Source of the DNA: Scolanthus callimorphus
Lineage: Eukaryota > Cnidaria > Anthozoa > Actiniaria > Edwardsiidae
DNA length: 64,000 nucleotides
Assembly: GCA_033964015.1 (NCBI GenBank)
Contig: CM066919.1
Location: forward strand, 13,929,646-13,993,645
Direction: 5' to 3'
Translations under genes and position numbers: made by a program
Shown here: one piece after another, positions 1 to 10,029 of the stretch
Numbering within the stretch: position 1 is the stretch's first letter
Layout of the letters: each line of letters opens with the position of its first letter
Notes under the pieces: generated by a model
The model's database searches: none
What the model saw: the letters and a program-made list of their open reading frames with translations, nothing else
Told to the model about the DNA's origin: nothing

Positions 1-1
1 A

Positions 2-289
2 TCCCTATGCGTATCGAATACGCGAATACGACGGTTCGTTTGTTGGGAAGGACAATTTTACGAACAAGAATTGCAAAAAGTCAGCATGGATGAACAAAAA
101 GATGTCTTTCGTATCGACAAAATTGTCAAGAGCCGTGGGAAAGGACGTCAAGAAGAGTATTTGGTCCATTGGCGTGGTTGGCCTGACAAGTACGACAGTT
201 GGATCCTAGCAAGTCAAGTGCATAAATCGTGTGATATACCATCAAAGACCTCAGTTGCCTCAGGATGTCTGACCGAGCGGACCAAGTGA
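2..289 (+). CDS. Polinton integrase, C-terminal end with chromodomain (partial)
   Basis: This is the 3' end of a retroviral-type (DDE) integrase whose catalytic core lies before the window. The frame is open from base 2. After a linker comes a chromodomain of about 45 residues (bases 105-245) with the aromatic pattern VFRIDKIVKSR, EEYLVHWRGW and YDSWI. Chromodomains at the C-terminus are typical of Polinton and chromovirus integrases and are thought to steer integration to chromatin. The next gene begins before this stop, an overlap of about 25 bases, and all following genes are Polinton virion genes, which supports the Polinton reading. A stand-alone chromodomain protein is unlikely because the frame runs in from outside without a good start. 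Confidence 0.75.
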   Translation, partial: SLCVSNTRIRRFVCWEGQFYEQELQKVSMDEQKDVFRIDKIVKSRGKGRQEEYLVHWRGWPDKYDSWILASQVHKSCDIPSKTSVASGCLTERTK

Positions 290-1186
290 TTGCGCTGGCA
301 AGCAATGCTATTGAAGATGCTCTTCCTGACAACACCATTGGGGATTTCACCCTACGAACCAAATATCCTATCGATTTGCGCGAAGGATCATGGGAAATGG
401 CCCTTACCAACATCATCTATCCCCATTCGTGGAGTTTGCTGCAAAAAGAAGATCTTGACATATGGGTTCTTTCCACTCACGTGGTAAACCCTAACGAACC
501 ATGGACAAAATACACGTTACCCACAGGAAAGTACACCAAGCTGGAAGATATTGTGAAAGGCATGAAGAGAGTTACTAACAAATTTAACAAGCATGAGCAA
601 CAACGTAGATTACGGCCAGACGAAACCAATCACAATAAGATTGAGTTTAAATACAATTATAAAGAGAACAACCACGATCAAGTTAACCAATGACATGATG
701 CTACTACTACGGCCACGATTAGCAATGGCTTTGGGATTCGATACAGTTGGTTCAATCACTGAACTTGAACTCGGGAAGGCCCATGGTATTGCTCGTCTCT
801 TTGGGGTAACTGATGAAACTGTAGGAAAATGGTATATATTTGTAGCTGACAAAAAGAATGCTAGCGGACTACAGACCTTCACCTCCAGCGTACGTGAACG
901 AGCAGATGTACATCCGTTCCAAAGCTTTTACGTGTACACTAATGTTGTGGACTCGCATATTGTGATGGGAAGTGATGCCAACAATTTGTTGCGTACCTTT
1001 GTTCCTGAAGGAGAACCTGGATTCCCTGTGGAACGAAATTTTCTCAATCCCTACTACTTGCCACTACGTCCTCAAATCATCAACAAGATCCGTATCCATA
1101 TAACCGACGACACAGGCAAAACCGTGCCATTTCAAGCAGGCGCCGTACAGGTAACACTACATTTGCGTCGTGTGCGATTTGCCTAG
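265..1186 (+). pseudogene. Polinton minor capsid (penton-like) protein, frameshifted
   Basis: The gene encodes a roughly 300-residue protein in two overlapping frames: 265 to about 665 and about 665 to 1186. The N-terminal part has the pattern LPDNTIGDFTLRTKYPIDL then WEMALTNIIYPHSW, which I recognise from the minor capsid (penton, single jelly-roll) family of animal Polintons. The second half is rich in beta-strand-like segments and ends with a basic tail (LRRVRFA). One frame change near 660-690 is needed for continuity; no intron signals are evident there. It overlaps the integrase stop and is followed 10 bases later by a small basic gene, so it sits in a compact co-oriented cluster. Family assignment is from remembered motifs, not a search. 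Confidence 0.68.
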
Positions 1187-1196
1187 AAGAGAAGAT

Positions 1197-1595
1197 ATGG
1201 TGTGGTACAACGATATGTTGAATATGGCTCGTGGTGCTCTTGCTGCTCTACCGTCTAAATCACAAACAGGAAAAGGACCCTTTACCTATTTTCCACGTCA
1301 TCTACAAGAAGGAAATGGAGTTTTCCATGGGTACCCTGTGCCAGTACAAATGGGATTTGGTATAGGTGGTGTCGGCGGTGTATTAAGTTCCCTGGGAAGA
1401 GACTTTGTTCCTCACTTGCCTTCTTGGGAACTCGCTACAAAAGGTATACGTAAACAAGCGGAACTCGCTACACGAGGTATACGTAAACCACAAGTGGGTG
1501 GTGCCCGTCTGAAACGTCGTCGTCGTCAACTAAGCCTGTCATGGCTAAACGTCGTCGTCGTCATACCAAGGACATTTTCGATTGAGGAGTTATAA
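1197..1595 (+). pseudogene. small basic Polinton core-like protein, frameshifted near its C-terminus
   Basis: The protein is about 130 residues. It has a Gly/Pro-rich middle (FGIGGVGGVLSSLG), a duplicated short motif (LATKGIRKQ / LATRGIRKP) and an Arg cluster (GGARLKRRRRQ). Such Arg-rich ends with Gly-Gly motifs resemble the adenoviral pX/pVII-type core proteins that adenain cleaves, and small basic proteins next to the capsid gene are usual in Polintons. After the Arg cluster the frame switches near 1535-1545: the shifted frame has a second Arg block and a short acidic ending, stopping at 1585, whereas the original frame runs to 1595 with unlikely hydrophobic sequence. DNA binding inside the virion is an inference from charge and context. 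Confidence 0.5.
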
Positions 1596-1598
1596 AAG
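1591..1598 (+). promoter_or_regulatory. TATA box upstream of the major capsid gene
   Basis: TATAAAAG lies about 80 bases before the capsid ATG at 1670 and just after the preceding gene. The ATG is embedded in CGTCAACATG. Similar TATA-like and CGTCANCATG pairs precede the ATPase (TATATAG near 3553, CGTCAGCATG at 3601) and the gene at 7840 (TATAAAG near 7787, CGTCATCATG at 7833). Confidence 0.5.
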
Positions 1599-1669
1599 AC
1601 TTGGACATTCATGCCTTCTAATCAGTTGGACATTACCTCAACTACTGTCAAGAGCTCCTCATCGTCAAC

Positions 1670-2981
1670 ATGAGTGCTTCATACTGCTTCACTTGCTGCT
1701 GCCAATCCAGGCATGGACTTGTTTACGGTACCACCAACAGATGTGGCTGTGACATCAGGCCGATACGTCGAGTATTCACCCACGGACAAAGGAGCCAAGT
1801 ATTATCAGTTCATCATTCGTAGGGGTCCTACAATGATTGATTTGAAAAAGACTCATTTCCGTATCGTGGCCAAGATCACCAAAGCTGATGGTGAAGCAGT
1901 TGAAGCAACCATTAAAGTGGGACCTGTCAACAACTTTCTTCATTCGATGATCCAACAAGTGACTGTGAAATTGAACGATCAAGCCGTCACCTTGCAAACC
2001 GACACGTATGCGTATCGTGCCTTCATCGAGACGTTGTTGAATTATCCTAAAGAAGCTCAAGAATCGTATCTGGAATGTGCCATGTGGAAAAAAGACAGTG
2101 GCTCCATGGACCAAATTAGTCATGCAGCTGCAGGCGCTGCTAAGAATCCAGGACTCACGGCACGTGCAGATCGTACTAAAACAGGTGCGAAAGTGTGCAT
2201 GGAAGGCCCCTTGTTTTGTGATCTCTTTCACTCAGGACGCTACCTTCTGGACAACACCGAGATGAAAATCAAGTTTGATATGCATGAACCAGCCTTCTGT
2301 CTGATGTCGGAGTTAGGTACCGAAAAGATCGTCATCGAGGACTTTATCCTACGCATGTATCACGTGACTCCAGCCCCTAGCGTCAAGTTAAACCATCGTG
2401 AACTCATGACAGGATCGAATGCACGTACAGCCAAGTACCCTGTGACGTCAGCCATTGTGAAGACCCGGCAAATTGGTAATGGATCCTTGACCCATTATGA
2501 AGGAGACTTGTTCCAGGGACTCGTTCCTAAACGTATGATTTTAGGGATGGTAGAGAATGCTGCCTACGATGGCGACAAAGGGAAGAATCCATTCAATTTC
2601 CAAATGTTTGATTTGTCTACCATCAAAGTAACCGTGGATGGACAAGAGACACCCTATGGAACACTGTCTACCGCTGATGACAAGGATATAGATTTGTACC
2701 ACATGTTGTTCGATAACGTGTGTGGTACCTACCGAGGACAAGGACTCAACCTTACGTTCGACGAGTTCAAGGCTGGTTATGCATTGTTTGCCTACGACTT
2801 TACACCAGCAGGCAATGCCTCGTCAGGGTACTTCCAACCTCAATATAAAGGCAACGTTGACCTGTACCTGACATTTGGGGATGCCACCGCTCAGGTGAAC
2901 ACCATTGTCGTCTACGGCGAGTTCAACAACACCATCGAAGTGGACCAATTAGGTCAAGTGATTTACGACATTCAAGGATGA
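1670..2981 (+). CDS. Polinton major capsid protein (double jelly-roll, hexon-like)
   Basis: The frame from 1674 to 2981 encodes about 435 residues. It has the family pattern near the N-terminus (NPGMDLFTVPPTD, then SGRYVEYSP) and the segments FIIRRGPTMIDL and NNFLHSMIQQVTVKLND, which I associate with the double-jelly-roll capsid protein of Polintons, often auto-annotated as F54H12.2-like. The length is close to usual for the family. The in-frame start is a GTG at 1674, while a well-placed ATG at 1670 is one base out of frame, so there is probably a one-base indel at the very start. The rest is uninterrupted and is the best preserved gene of the element. The stop codon overlaps the start of the protease gene in the four bases ATGA. 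Confidence 0.82.
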
Positions 2982-3516
2982 ACACGGATCAGTTAGAACT
3001 GCTAGTACACAACGATCCCAAGTTAAACCCAGTGTTTGTGGCGTGTTTCCATCTGATTTGCTACCGACCAAAGTACCATTTCCCAATCAAGCCTACATCA
3101 TGAACGTGGATCCAAGCGATCGTCCAGGATCTCATTGGTTAGCCGTGTACTTTACACCCGAGACGTGTGAATTCTGGGACAGTTTTGGATTTCCTCCACA
3201 AGTGTATGGTCAAGCGATTACGAACTTTTGCAAGTTACGTCCACAACTCGTGCACAACACTCGTAGGATTCAAGCCATGGACTCTGACGTATGTGGACAA
3301 CATTGTTTGTTCTTCTTGTGGAACCGTGTACGTGGCAAACGTCATGGAACAGTAGCTGCTATGTTTACGCCAAATTTACAATGGAACGATCAGAATATTC
3401 GCACCTTTGTGCGTGATCGATTTTTACAACGACGACGACAAGCACCTTGTAATCCTAAGCGTAGTCGTCAATGCGCTCTTGTTCAGCGCTCTTTGTTACA
3501 CATGTTAAAGTTATAA
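2978..3516 (+). pseudogene. Polinton adenain-like cysteine protease, frameshifted near its N-terminus
   Basis: This is a C5/Ulp1-type maturation protease of about 178 residues. The active-site layout is visible: His in RPGSHWLAVYF, the acidic residue in FWDSFGF, Gln in RRIQAMD and the nucleophile in DVCGQHCLFFLW. The ATG at 2978 overlaps the capsid stop (ATGA), but its frame meets the main frame (open from 3043) only after a one-base shift near 3035-3043, where the usual GVFPSDLLP-type segment begins. The C-terminus is basic. An AATAAA at 3515-3520 overlaps the stop and could be the polyadenylation signal for the upstream cluster. It is expected to process the virion proteins encoded beside it. 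Confidence 0.78.
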
Positions 3517-3783
3517 TAAAAATGATGTTTCATCACCAAATGTTGTTGTTGGGTATATAGTAAGGTGTAGATGTAGGCAACGGTTCATATGGAATCTAGA
3601 CGTCAGCATGGACGATCGTCGTTTTCGTTGTCCATGTAGCATTTTGGTAGTGGGTCCAAGTCAATCTGGTAAAACCACGTTTACACACCAATTGCTTCAA
3701 CAAGTCGCTCTTGCGTTCAACAAACAATTTCGAAAAATTGTGTATTGTTACGGCGAATGGCAACCGTTGTTTACATCTATCAT

Positions 3784-6700
3784 GGGGCAGAATGAGTGGA
3801 CATTCCGATATGCAAATTTATGCATAAGCTAGTGAATCACTCTACGTCACGGTCTGCGAGCGCGAAATTCAACCGAAATACAAAGGAAATGGCCAAAACC
3901 GGCCCTGTCTACTCACAGTAAAACTCATTCTTGAAACTATACTTCACTTATACAAAAAAGTAGCGGCGGGTTTAGATAAGTGAAACATTACATTAGACAA
4001 GCATACATTTTGTTTGTCTAAACATCTTAAATTGGGCCTGTACATGGCATTTGAACTTGGGTATTTTGAGAGTCATTTTGTGTGGGAAATGGTCGTGTTA
4101 AAACTTAGAATGGCTTTTCTGCTAAACTTTCTATAGACTTTAAAAAAAGTAGCAGCGGAAAAGGCTCTATTTTGACCTTTATTCACGAACTATAGTTAAA
4201 AAATATGATTGATATTTATATCCCGCCTGTACGGGGAGTTTGTTTTTCAGTAATGAGCTAGTTCCCTAATTTATATTCATTCCGACGTAAAGTCGTATGC
4301 ATATCGAGGTACCCGAGTTGAGCTCTTTCTATTCTCCCAAGGGAAACCCTGCTTTTCAAGCTCCACCTTCCCACTCTAAAGCTGGAAATAAGCTCCTCCT
4401 CTTTTACTCGATTGTTACAACCCATCAGGGAAATTTTCCTGGATCAACGTTGAAGCTAGGCGGGATTTTTCGAATATTGCATTGTAAATAATAAGAGCAG
4501 TCTGCGTTATTTTTTAATTCTCGAATTATGAGAATATTTTATCAACTAAAGCATCATTTATTAAAGGCTCACCGATCGGCAATTTTTGAAAGCGTTAGCC
4601 TTAAATATACTGAAACCTTAGGCTTCACGAGAAAGCTTAAATGCCAGTCCATGATTCTTCGTTCTTCGGCGCTGTTTTCAAACTCATTGCTGATACTCGC
4701 ATCATCGAAAGTTATAAAATACAAATCCTTAAGAAATAAGCTTGATTTGGATATGAAGTACTTGGTATTTCCAAGACTATGCGCATTGGAAAAGTTCAAG
4801 TTAAAAATGCAAAGCTTTGTAGCCTTAACAACAATGGCGATGCCTCATGTTGTTTAACTTTGCCCCGAAACCCGCGCCGTTTTCAAGAATGCGTAAATAC
4901 GCGCATCAGCGAAAGTTATAAAATACAAATCCTTAAGAAATAAGCTTGATTTTGAAATGAAATACTTGGTAATTCCAAGACTATGCGCATTGGAAAAGTT
5001 CAAGTTAAAAGTGCGAAGCTTTGTAGCCTTAACAACAATGGCGATGCTTCATGTTATTTAACTTTGCCCCGAAACCCGCGCCGTTTTCAAGAATGCGTAA
5101 ATACGCGCATCAGCGAAAGTTATAAAATACAAATCCTTAAGAAATAAGCTTGATTTTGATATGAAATACTTGGTATTTCCAGACTATGCGCATTGGAAAA
5201 GTTCAAGTTAAAGTGCGAAGCTTTGTAGCCTTAACAACAATGGCGATGCTTCATGTTTTTTAACTTTGCCCCGTAACCGCGCCGTTTTCAAGAATGCGTC
5301 AATACGCGCATCAGCGAAAGTTATAAAATACAAATCCATAAGAAATAAGCTTGATTTGGATATGAAATACTTGGTATTTCCAAGACTATGCGCATTGGAA
5401 AAGTTCAAGTTAAAAATGCAAAGCTTTGTAACCTTAACAACAATGGCGATGCTTCATGTTGTTTAACTTTGCCCCTATTCAGGCTACTTTCGGCACCGTT
5501 TTGCAAAAGAACATTAACACTCGCATCAGCGAAAGTTATAAATTACAAATCCTTACATTACAAGCTTTGGTTTGGTATCAAATACTTCGTGTAAATTTGA
5601 CAGAAACCCGGGCAGGAACCATTGAAAGCTAAACAACATGGCGGCGTTTCACTCTCTTATTCAGGCTACTTTCGGCACCGTTTTGCAAAAGAACATTAAC
5701 ACTCGTATCAGCGAAAGTTATAAATTACAAATCCTTACATTACAAGCTTTGTTTGGTATTAAATACTTCGTGTAAATTTGACAGAAACCCGGGCAGGAAC
5801 TCATTGAAGGCCATTGAAAGCTAAAAACATGGCGGCGTTTCACTCTCTTATTCAGGCTACTTTCGGCACCGTTTTGCAAAAGAACATTAACACTCGTATC
5901 AGCGAAAGTTATAAATTACAAATCCTTACATTACAAGCTTTGGTTTGGTATTAAATACTTCGTGTAAATTTGACAGAAACCCGGCAGGAACCCATTGAAG
6001 GTCATTGAAAGCTAAACAACATGGCGGCGTTTCACTCTCTTATTCAGGCTACTTTCGGCACCGTTTTGCAAAAGAACATACACTCGCATCAGCGAAAGTT
6101 ATAAATTACAAAGCTTTGGTTTGGTATCAAATACTTCGTGTAAATTTGACAGAAACCCGGGCAGGAACCATTGAAAGCTAAACAACATGGCGGCGTTTTA
6201 CTCTCTAATCAGTTTATTCAGGCTCCTTTAGCGCCGTGTTGCAAAAGAACATTAACAATCGCATCAGCTAAGTTATAAATTACAAAGATCCTTATACATT
6301 ACAAGCTTTGGTTTGGTATCAAATACCGATTGAACGCTAAACAACATGGCGGCGTTTCACTCGCATATTCAGGCTACTTTAAGCGCCATTTTGCAAAAGA
6401 ACATCACACTCGCATCAATGAAAGTTATAAATTATAAATCCTTATTTTACAAATACTTATATTTGTCAGCGTTGAACAGTTGTAAATTTTTGACTTGATA
6501 AGAAAGCTTGGAAGCATTGTACACAGCTTTCCTGGGCTAATTCAAGACTCAGGCTCATGGCTATCGTCTTTCGAAAATAAGTCCTGTCAATCATCGCAAA
6601 TGAATCCTGTCAATCATTTCCTCTTGACTGAGTTTCCGAGGGATAAGATAGTTTTCGGAGATTGTTCGCACATATCCGAAGTTTGTGCGACGTTACGTTT

Positions 6701-6826
6701 CAGTGAACGTCTCCAGGAGTCGTTAACTAACCGCCAATCAGGTGCCTCTAAGACAACTCATGAATGATTAATAGATTCGAGTTAATGAGCTAGAGAATGT
6801 CCCTAAGCGTATATCAATTCTGCCCC
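3784..6826. mobile_element. 3.04-kb inverted-end element inserted in the ATPase gene
   Basis: The sequence interrupting the ATPase starts GGGGCAGAATG and ends with the inverse, ATTCTGCCCC, flanked by CATG on both sides (3781-3784 and 6826-6829; a 4-bp duplication is the simplest reading, with one G/C shared by duplication and end). The ends are alike for about 12 bases. No protein is recognised inside. The core (about 4530-6480) is a tandem array; the outer parts (3830-4510 and 6480-6820) show no gene or repeat I can name. A non-autonomous DNA transposon is the likely class. Confidence 0.6.
4530..6480. repeat. two adjoining tandem arrays (~185 and ~190-210 bp units)
   Basis: Units share the core AGCGAAAGTTATAAA followed by TACAAATCCTTA. 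The first type (about 4.5 copies, 4640-5480) contains GCATTGGAAAAGTTCAAGTT and CTTTGTAGCCTTAACAACAA. The second type (about 5 copies, 5480-6440) contains TTCAGGCTACTTTCGGCACC and ends AACAACATGGCGGCGTTT. The two types are diverged versions of one ancestral unit. Short open frames here repeat with the array and are not genes. Confidence 0.85.
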
Positions 6827-7440
6827 ATGTTCAATGGAACCTGGGTGTGACCTTCCATCAAGGATTCCCAGACAACGTCACCGACTTGTTTGGTCCTCAC
6901 GATACTCCAGGCCTCTTGGTGATGGACGATTTAATGGATCAAATGGATCGTGTGGTACGCGTGTTTACACAGGAATCCCATCATCACAACATCACCACGT
7001 TGTTTTTAACACAGAACTTGTTTCCACCCAATAAGCACGCACGTACCATTTCACTCAACACGCATTACATCGTGTTGTTCAAGAATCCAAGAGATCGTTT
7101 AGGCGTACAGATGTTAGCCCAACAAGCGTTTCCTGGACGTGTTCCTTACGTGATGGATGCCTTTCATCAAGCCACCGAAGAACCTCATGGTTACCTCATG
7201 TTGGATTTTCATCCAATGACACCAGAACAATGTCGCTTACGATCCCATATTCTTCCTAAAGAGTTTCCCATGTACGTCTACACTGAAGGAAAAGATCTAT
7301 AAAAAGAAGGAGACGATCTAGAATCACGTCATTTGGGTACAACCATTCACCATGACAAGAGCTGAGAGAGCCTCGTGAGATCAACGCCTTGTTCGTAGTG
7401 CATAAATACCCTTGTCTAAGTGGATCATCATCAGTTCATC

Positions 7441-7791
7441 ATGTCACAGCGACTGAGAAGGAACGCAGATTTTCTCCGGCTCTTGCATCGCACCAGAAGG
7501 AAGACACGCCAACGACTCATTGTCAATGCTACTCCTGATCAAATCAACTCGCTGAGTGAAGTGGCTATGAACCTGTTGCGTGGCAACGTACCGATGTCAT
7601 TAGCCCGGATACAACAACTGAAGAAACACAAGCATCAGTTACACAAGTTGGCCGATCGGAAACTCTCCAGCAAAAGCCGGAAAGCCATGCTGGTGCGTCA
7701 ACGAGGAGGCTTTTTATTACCTGCTCTTCTTGGTGGATTGGCATCGATATTTCTACCGAAAGTTGCCAACAAGCTCATCTCTAAAATATAA
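7441..7791 (+). CDS. conserved small Polinton protein with basic N-terminus and hydrophobic C-terminus
   Basis: The protein is 116 residues, intact, starting at the ATG in TTCATCATG. It has a basic N-terminus (SQRLRRNADFLRLLHRTRRK), a helical Leu-rich middle (SEVAMNLLRGNVPM then QLKKHKHQLHKLADRKL) and a C-terminal Gly-rich hydrophobic stretch (GGFLLPALLGGLASIFLP). I recall closely similar proteins repeatedly annotated as uncharacterised in coral and hydra genomes next to Polinton capsid genes, but have no functional name for them. The hydrophobic end could be membrane-active, like adenoviral pVI; that is a guess from position and composition. An ATAAATA lies about 38 bases upstream. Confidence 0.6.
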   Translation: MSQRLRRNADFLRLLHRTRRKTRQRLIVNATPDQINSLSEVAMNLLRGNVPMSLARIQQLKKHKHQLHKLADRKLSSKSRKAMLVRQRGGFLLPALLGGLASIFLPKVANKLISKI

Positions 7792-7839
7792 AGTGTTGTT
7801 AAACAAGACATTTACGTCAGTTGCTTTCAAGACGTCATC

Positions 7840-8308
7840 ATGTCAACAACAGCAAAAGGTGGTGGTGGAGCTCATCGTATGGCTATGGTTCCTGATTATT
7901 TAGTAAACATGCTGCGTACCAAGCAAAAAGTGGAAACGGCACCCCAATACCGTGTACTGGCGCGACTGGATGGAGAAATGCAAGCCATCTTGAATGACAC
8001 TTCACTTCCTCCTTATGTCAAAGTACAACGTTACGATCAAATTCTACAACGTTACAACCGGCTAACAAGACAAGTAAAAGACAAAAATCCATTATCTTTA
8101 CTAAAAAGGATGAAACAGCAGCAACAAGATGATGATGATGATGACATTGAAGAAGAGGATTTGTTTTACCTACTCCTCCTTCCAAGACACCTGCTACTCC
8201 AAAAACAAAGCGTTTACCTACACCACCATCCGGGACACCACGAAGACGTTCCGTTAGTGTACCGAGAAGAAAGCCTCGACCCCTCCGAGAATGGCAACCG
8301 TTTTAACT
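7840..8308 (+). pseudogene. conserved Polinton protein (helical N-terminus, Pro/Arg-rich tail), frameshifted
   Basis: The N-terminal 105 residues (MVPDYLVNMLRTKQK, LARLDGEMQAILND, RYDQILQRYNRLTRQ) look alpha-helical and match a family that in cnidarian Polintons accompanies the preceding gene. After an acidic run (DDDDDIEEED near 8140-8160) the frame open to 8310 becomes Leu/His-rich and implausible, while the neighbouring frame gives a TP-rich and then Arg-rich tail ending at about 8308; a one-base indel near 8165 is inferred. The start is in CGTCATCATG, with TATAAAG 50 bases upstream. An AATAAA near 8380 serves this strand. Function unknown; a virion or scaffold role is only contextual. Confidence 0.55.
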
Positions 8309-8397
8309 AAAGAGACAATGTTATGCTCTCAATAACTTTTATTATTACAAGAAGTTTATAACAGTAATGTCCTTGTATTATTAATAAAAAAGAGTTC

Positions 8398-9149
8398 TTA
8401 CACCATGTATCTTGTTTGCTTGAGCCACTTCCAGAATACGGCCACTTCTACACGTGGGCAATGGACAGCGCTTGCAAAGGGTAGAAATACGTGAAAACCA
8501 CAACTTGTAGACAAAAGTTCATATCATCCTCTTGAGCATAGGTCTTGAACAGATCTTCGAACTTGGGGCATCCATAATCCTCCAAATTGACATTGGGAAT
8601 GCTGAGTTTATCCAACAGCCGTTTATCGTGACACCCTCCTTTGTAGGCGATTGTTCCATTGGACTTTAGTCCTGTGTATACCATTCCTGGACAACTTCCT
8701 CAAGATCTGTGTGTGGACGAGAGTGCTTCCATGCAAAGTCAAATCGTAGACGGTGTATCATATAGGCCTACTTCTTTGCACAGGCGTAGTCTTTTGCATT
8801 TTTCAGTTCTTTAAATTTTATAGGGAACGTAAAGTGCTGTCCCTTGATAGCCTCGTCATCAAAGATAATTCCTGCTTCCTTGCACCAGAATTCTTTCTGC
8901 ACGCAGTAACCATCTAAGTCAAGTATTGCCTGGATATCCTCTAATGTGCTCTGCGCGCACTCATTCTGATTCTTCTCTCTGTTCTTCCATGTTGTTGGGT
9001 AGGCTGTGGTCATCATCATGATCCGTAATTAGCATTGGCTGTGCAGACGACGCTTGTGAGAATATTAATGAGAACCCTATTCCAACACCAAGTGTAGTCC
9101 CAAGTGCAGTGCCAAATGCATTTGCAAGCGACGTTAAGAAATTGTCCAT
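8398..9149 (-). pseudogene. minus-strand Polinton gene, unknown function, several frameshifts
   Basis: The gene faces the virion cluster. The N-terminus (from 9149) has a hydrophobic Gly-patterned helix (FGTALGTTLGVGIGFSLIF), suggesting a membrane segment. Downstream blocks in shifting frames are TLEDIQAILDLDGYCVQKEF (8965-8900), FTFPIKFKELKNA (8830), FAWKHSRPHTDLEEVVQEWY (8735-8680), NLEDYGCPKFEDLF (8590-8540) and a final block with CPRVEVAVFW ending at 8398. At least three frame changes are needed (near 8970, 8690-8760 and 8470). I recall this block order from other cnidarian Polinton copies but cannot name the family. The 3' end converges on the plus-strand gene ending at 8308, with AATAAA-type signals on both strands in the 90-bp gap. 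Confidence 0.5.
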
Positions 9150-9210
9150 TGAATTCGTTCTTCCTCCTCCTACAACGACGAGCAGAGGACGACTGTGATC
9201 TCAAACTGAG

Positions 9211-9224
9211 CTCACGCCTTTTAT
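9211..9224 (-). promoter_or_regulatory. TATA box of the minus-strand Polinton gene
   Basis: On the minus strand TATTATAAAAGGC lies about 65 bases upstream of the ATG at 9149, which fits a core promoter reading inward from the element's right end. Bases 9250-9450 beyond it contain a loosely repeated 'TGATTGGT' motif (CCAAT boxes on the minus strand) and no gene. Confidence 0.5.
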
Positions 9225-9455
9225 AATAGTGGGATGACGTCATCGAAATCCCTGTAATTTGATTGGTGCGTTAAGCACACCATCTGATTGGTTGCGTGAT
9301 TCTAGCCTTCTGATTGGTGGATTTCGATCCGCTTGTAAATTGACCTTTGGACTCTGATGACTTTGATCCTGTTTCATCGGTGGGAAGCATTAAAATCTGT
9401 GATTGAGGGCTTCGAACCACCAAATTGACCTTTGGACCCTAATGTCTAGCCTTAT

Positions 9456-10020
9456 CCTCCTCATAGGACATTAGGACAAGTAGGACACTAGGACAGATAG
9501 GACACTACTAGGACACTACTAGGACAAGTAGGACACTAGGACAGATAGGACAAATAGGGCAAGTAGGACAGATAGGACACTACTAGGACAAGTAGAACAC
9601 TACTAGGACACTACTAGGACACTACTAGGACAAATAGGACACTAGGACAAGTAGGACACTAGGACACTACTAGGACACTACTAGGACAAATAGGACACTA
9701 GGACAAGTAGGACACTAGGACACTACTAGGACAAGTAGGACAGATAGGACACTACTAGGACAAGTAGGACAGATAGGACACTAGGACACTACTAGGACAA
9801 GTAGGACACTAGGACACTACTAGGACACTACTAGGACAAGTAGGACAGATAGGACAAATAGGACACTAGGACAGATAGGACACTAGGACTCTACTATGAC
9901 ACTACTAGGACAAGTAGGACACTAGGACACTACTAGGACACTACTAGGACACTATAGGACAAGTAGGACACTAGGACAGATAGGACACTAGGGCGCTAGG
10001 ACTGGTAGGACACATAGGAT
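9456..10020. repeat. minisatellite built on AGGACACTACT / AGGACAAGT units
   Basis: About 560 bases are made of short units (9-12 bases) starting AGGACA, arranged in irregular order. Open frames through it are by-products. Together with the next two arrays it follows the last Polinton gene, where the terminal repeat would be expected. Confidence 0.95.
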
Positions 10021-10029
10021 AATTTCCGA

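Larger units (their letters stand above)
3608..7302 (+). pseudogene. Polinton packaging ATPase (FtsK/HerA-like), split by a 3.04-kb insertion
   Basis: The N-terminal piece (3608-3783) has a Walker A motif, GPSQSGKT, about 15 residues in. The C-terminal piece (about 6827-7302) has a Walker B-like LLVMDDLMD, then TTLFLTQNLFPP and a conserved NPRDRLGVQML segment. Together they make about 215 residues, the usual size of the genome-packaging ATPase of Polintons and adintoviruses. Between them lies an inserted element with inverted ends. Removing it leaves the two pieces one base out of phase, so there is at least one further indel. The start has CGTCAGCATG and a TATA-like TATATAG 55 bases upstream. 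The gene cannot make a functional protein as it stands. Confidence 0.8.

Noticed and set aside
4297..4857. Open frames of 64 and 109 codons
   Set aside because: The second is part of the tandem array and the first has no recognisable motif; both are inside the inserted element.
265..8308. Free-living adenovirus or giant-virus sequence
   Set aside because: The integrase chromodomain and gene set fit an integrated Polinton; the flanks are satellite DNA.
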